Origin: Charina bottae
Lineage: Eukaryota > Chordata > Lepidosauria > Squamata > Charinaidae
Assembly: GCA_023362775.1 (NCBI GenBank)
Contig: JALMGJ010000008.1
Location: forward strand, 23,078,501-23,142,500
Direction: 5' to 3'
Length of the DNA: 64,000 nucleotides
In this document: one piece after another, positions 60,831 to 64,000 of the stretch
Numbering within the stretch: the stretch's first letter is position 1
Layout of the letters: each line of letters opens with the position of its first letter
Notes under the pieces: generated by a model
Database searches by the model: none
The model's input: only the letters and a program-made list of their open reading frames with translations
What the model was told of the DNA's origin: nothing
Program-made: the position numbers and the translations under genes

Positions 60831-61567
60831 GTAGGTACTTTTTGTGTTTAAAGAATAATAATAATACTTGCTGTATTATGATAGTAATATATGCTATAGA
60901 AACATAATGCATGAGAATGTTTAGGAAGCAGCAATTATTTCTTTCCAAATAAAATCTTGTCTTAGATGAGTATCAATTATTCCATAAAGAAAAGATTCAA
61001 TTGGAAAGTTTATTATTATGCTGGATAATATTTTATTATATAATAATGGTGATGATGATGATTAAAATATAATACATTACATAATATTTGGGCCTTTCCA
61101 AAAATAGTTTTATGCAACTATGCTATGAGACCAGGTTAGTATATCTTCATATTGTAGATATACAGAAGAGAATAACCATTGCTTGTGTAAACCCATCTAA
61201 TGGTAGCACATTCAACGCAAGAATTTTCTGATTTGTAGCTCAGTGTTTTCAGCTCTTGTGTTATACTACAAATATTTCAAGTTGATGTGTAATACTGAAT
61301 TTGTTTTATTATTCTGGAATGTTGTCTCCAATCAACCCAGTTGCTGATAACCAGATATTTCAAATTTAATCCGAAACTCTGTCTCCTACTTAATATAAAG
61401 TGCCTACTCTTGTCAGCCCTACTTAGTAGACCAGACCAAGAAATCAACTCTAAAAACTACTTTTATTGTGATTGGCTATAATAACAGAATCTTGCAAGGC
61501 TGATTGTATTGTACTGCCTTCCCTTTTTTCTTATAGTTCAATGAATTAGAGAGGTGTCTGTCTAGGC
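60831..61567. other. NDST4 intron, nothing recognised
   Basis: AT-rich. Searched by eye for the next NDST exon without success. Confidence 0.45.
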
Positions 61568-64000
61568 CAAGGGTCGGAAATGGCGGCTCGCGAGCCAGAT
61601 GCGGCTTTTTGGCCCCTTGAGTGTGGCTCTTCCGCAGCTGAACTCACCCCCGCCCCTTCCACGCGATTGGATCCCGCCCCCAAATGGCCGGCGCTGGAGG
61701 AGGGCGATTGATTCTTCCTCCTCCCGCCCTCGGGAGCCTTCCAGAGTCGGGCAGCGCTTCTTCGAGGTCGGCGGGTGGGGAAGTTGGTTGGTTGCCGCCG
61801 CCGCCTCTTCCTCCGCCCGCGTTGTAACGGCCGCCGCCGCCGCCCCCCCCCCCGAAGCTCGCCAGGCAGGCAGGAGAGCGTCGCCATGCTGGGCGCGCTG
61901 CGGGCGGAGCTGCCTTCCTGGCACTCGGGCGCTCCGGCTGGGGTGCAGCGGGACGGGAGCTCCGCCCGCGCGCCTTCCCTGGCCGGTCCTCGTGGGCCGA
62001 TCGCGTGGAAGGCGCGTGGGCGGAGCTGCCTGTCTGGCACTCGGGCGCTCCGGTAGCGCGGCCCCGTCGCCGCCCTTTCTCTCCGGCTTGGATCCCGGGA
62101 AGGCAGCGGGGGACCTCACGGAGGGAGGCAAGCAGGCAGGCGGCCCGCCTCTGCCGCTCTCCGCTTCCACCTCGCTTGCTGGAACATATTGAAGGGGAGG
62201 AAAAGGAAACATTAAGATGAACCAGGAGCTTTGCGGAGAAGCGGAGAGCGGCAGAGGCAGGCGGCGGCAGCAGCGAAGAGGCCACAGGCGCAGGAAGCAG
62301 CAGCCGCCGCCCGCCTCGCCTCTGCCGCTCTCCGCTTCTCCGCAAAGCTCCTGGTTCATCTTAATGTTTCCTTTTCCTCCCCTTCAATATGTTCCAGCAA
62401 GCGAGGTGGAAGCGGAGAGGCCACGGGCGCAGGAAGCAGCAGCCGGAGGCCGCCTCGCCTCTTCCGCTCTCCGCTTCTACCTCGCTTGCTGGAACGTATT
62501 GAAGGGGAGGAAAAGCAAACATTAAGACAGGGCTTTCCAAACTGTGTGTCGCGACGCAATACTGTGTCGCCTGGGGGCCCCAAGTGTGTCGCGTGACAAC
62601 CCGGAAGCTCTGATGAAAATGCCCTTGGTTCTGGCAGGGAGGCGAAAAACACGCATGCTGCAGGGCTGCCTGGGGTGGAAATTCTCTGCGCCGATCAGCT
62701 GTGCGCTGGGAAGCCAGCAGCGTGCGCATGCGATTTTCGCCTCCCTGCCGGAACCGAGGGCATTTTCAGGGTCCCTGGAGCCTGTCCTTTCAAAGGGGCA
62801 GTGGTGGCAGCGGACCATCAGCACTTCCAGGACACCGCTGCTGCCGCTGCCCCTTCAAAAGGGCAGGCTCCGGGGACCCCGAAAATGACCTTGGTTCTGG
62901 CAGGGAGGCGAAAATCACGCATGCTGCAGGGCTGCCTGGGGTGGAAATTATCCGCACCGATCAGCTGTGCGCTGGGAAGCCAGCAGCGTGCGCATGCGAT
63001 TTTCGCCTCCCTGCCGGAACCGAGGGCATTTTCGGGGTCCCCGGAGCCTGTCCTTTCAAAGGGGCAGTGGTGGCAGCGGACCATCAGCACTTCCAGGACA
63101 CCGCTGCTGCCGCTGCCCCTTCAAAAGGGCAGGCTCCAGGGACCCCGAAAATGACCTCAGTTCTGGCAGGGAGGCGAAAATCACGCATGCTGCAGAGCTG
63201 CCTGGGGTGGAAATTCTCCGCGCCGATCAGCTGTGCGCTGGGAAGCCAGAAGCGTGTGCATGCGATTTTCGCCTCCCTGCTGGAACCGAGGGCATTTTCG
63301 GGGTCCCCGGAGCCTGTCCTTTCAAAGGGGCAGTGGTGGCAGCGGACCATCAGCGCTTCCAGGACACCGCTGCTGCCGCTGCCCCTTCAAAAGGGCAGGC
63401 TCCGGGGACCCCGAAAATGACCTCGGTTCTGGCAGGGAGGCGAAAATCACGCATGCTGCAGGGCTGCCTGGGGTGGAAATTCTCCGCGCTGATCAGCTGT
63501 GCGCTGGGAAGCCAGCAGCATGCGCATGTGATTTTTGCCTCCCTGCCGGAACAGAGGGCATTTTCAGGGTCCCCGGAGCCTGCCCTTTCGAAGGGGCAGC
63601 CCCTGCCGCTGCAGCGGCAGCAACCCGGAAGCACCGCCGCTTCCAGGTCTTCGTGGGCCAGCCGTTGGTGTGTCGCCAACGGCAAAAGTTTGGAAAGCCC
63701 TGCATTAAGATGAACCAGGAGCTTTGCGGAGAAGCGGAGAGCGGCAGAGGCGGGCGGCGGCGGCAGCGAAGAGGCCACGGGCGCAGGAAGCAGCCGCCGC
63801 CGCCCGCCTTGCCTCTGCCGCTCTCCGCAAAGCTCCTGGTTCATCTTAATGTTTCCTTTTCCTCCCCTTCAATACGTTCCAGCAAGCGAGGTGGAAGCGG
63901 AGAGCGGAAGAGGCGGGCGGCGGTGGCAGCGAAGAGGCCACGGGCGCAGGAAGCAGCAGCCACCGCCCGCCTTGCCTCTGCCGCTCTCCGCAAAGCTCCT
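61568..64000. mobile_element. GC-rich hAT-like/fold-back repeat block, cut by window end
   Basis: The block starts CAAGGGTCGGAAATGGCGG followed by 'cgcgagcc' and 'gatgcggctttttggcccc', the left end of a widespread hAT-type non-autonomous element. Inside, a cassette is arranged as palindromes: 62161-62267 and 62309-62415 are reverse complements (about 107 bp each), and a second set of the same cassette brackets the hAT insertion at 62528 and continues past 63703. All long frames here, on both strands, follow from GC-richness and palindromy. CpG-dense, but nothing indicates a host promoter. Confidence 0.6.
62528..63702. mobile_element. Non-autonomous hAT transposon with 8-bp TSD and 266-bp internal repeats
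   Basis: Ends CAGGGCTTTCCAAACT and AGTTTGGAAAGCCCTG are perfect 16-bp inverted repeats. The 8-bp TSD CATTAAGA lies at 62520-62527 and 63703-63710, interrupting the fold-back cassette. The interior is four copies of a 266-bp unit ('cagggctgcc'-type anchor at 62661, 62927, 63193, 63459), the last partial. No transposase. Confidence 0.92.

Noticed and set aside
61546..62596. GC-rich open frames and a CpG-rich stretch resembling a promoter or first exon
   Set aside because: The region is a repeat with hAT-type left end and inverted cassettes; frames are open on both strands because of composition.
62544..63713. Several long overlapping frames of 100-250 residues on both strands
   Set aside because: They are produced by the 266-bp palindromic repeats of a non-autonomous hAT element; no domain is present.

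Overview
The window is vertebrate nuclear DNA, almost certainly from a squamate reptile (lizard or snake). The base is AT-rich, exons are short and separated by kilobases, and the repeats are a squamate set: BovB (RTE) LINEs, a tRNA-derived SINE whose 3' end matches BovB (Sauria-type), L2, CR1/L3-like and L1 LINEs, Penelope-like elements (PLEs), Tc1 and hAT DNA transposons and many microsatellites. It is not a prokaryotic window: there are no operons, ribosome binding sites or CRISPR arrays.

One host gene is visible. Four consecutive internal exons of an N-deacetylase/N-sulfotransferase lie on the + strand at 37263-37350, 45435-45589, 58679-58864 and 60702-60830. Their phases are compatible and together they encode about 143 contiguous residues of the N-deacetylase half. 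Family residues recalled from memory fit NDST4 better than NDST3. The preceding and following exons were not found, so bases 1-37262 are probably upstream intron and 60831 onward is downstream intron.

Layout. 1-8.8 kb: old CR1-like and L2 pieces, a 5'-truncated L1-type insert with target-site duplication (TSD), a SINE and a BovB tail. 8.9-11.4 kb: a young fold-back Penelope insertion, two near-identical arms of about 1.07 kb head to head, flanked by a 13-bp TSD, with a hammerhead-ribozyme-like motif near each outer end. 11.4-21 kb: mostly unrecognised AT-rich intron with two SINEs. 21-29.9 kb: SINEs, a 431-bp tandem duplication, an RTE tail, and an L1 with two poly(A) tracts (3' transduction structure) inserted into an ORF1-only L1 relative. 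32.7-36.5 kb: an L2 with a nearly open reverse transcriptase, a 47-bp inverted repeat and a 33-bp minisatellite. 36.96-40.0 kb: a small hAT element ending 36 bp before an NDST4 exon, an L2 tail, a 1.57-kb Tc1 element and BovB. 40.8-41.9 kb: a GC-rich element with a 67-bp hairpin. 44.4-44.7 kb: a 283-bp Penelope palindrome with two hammerhead motifs and its own TSD. 49-57.4 kb: CR1-like, L2 and SINE pieces, then a second PLE lineage with GIY-YIG endonuclease and another hammerhead motif. 61.57-64.0 kb: GC-rich fold-back array carrying a 1.18-kb hAT element built of four 266-bp repeats.

The strongest unusual signal is the set of Penelope fold-backs. Two independent insertions have outward-facing 3' ends, each with a TSD, and in both one arm stops at the same internal position while the other runs about 38 nt further. 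Hammerhead cores sit in the arms of both and in the unrelated PLE at 56.5 kb. All mechanistic statements are inference from sequence read by eye; no alignment, folding or database search was run.
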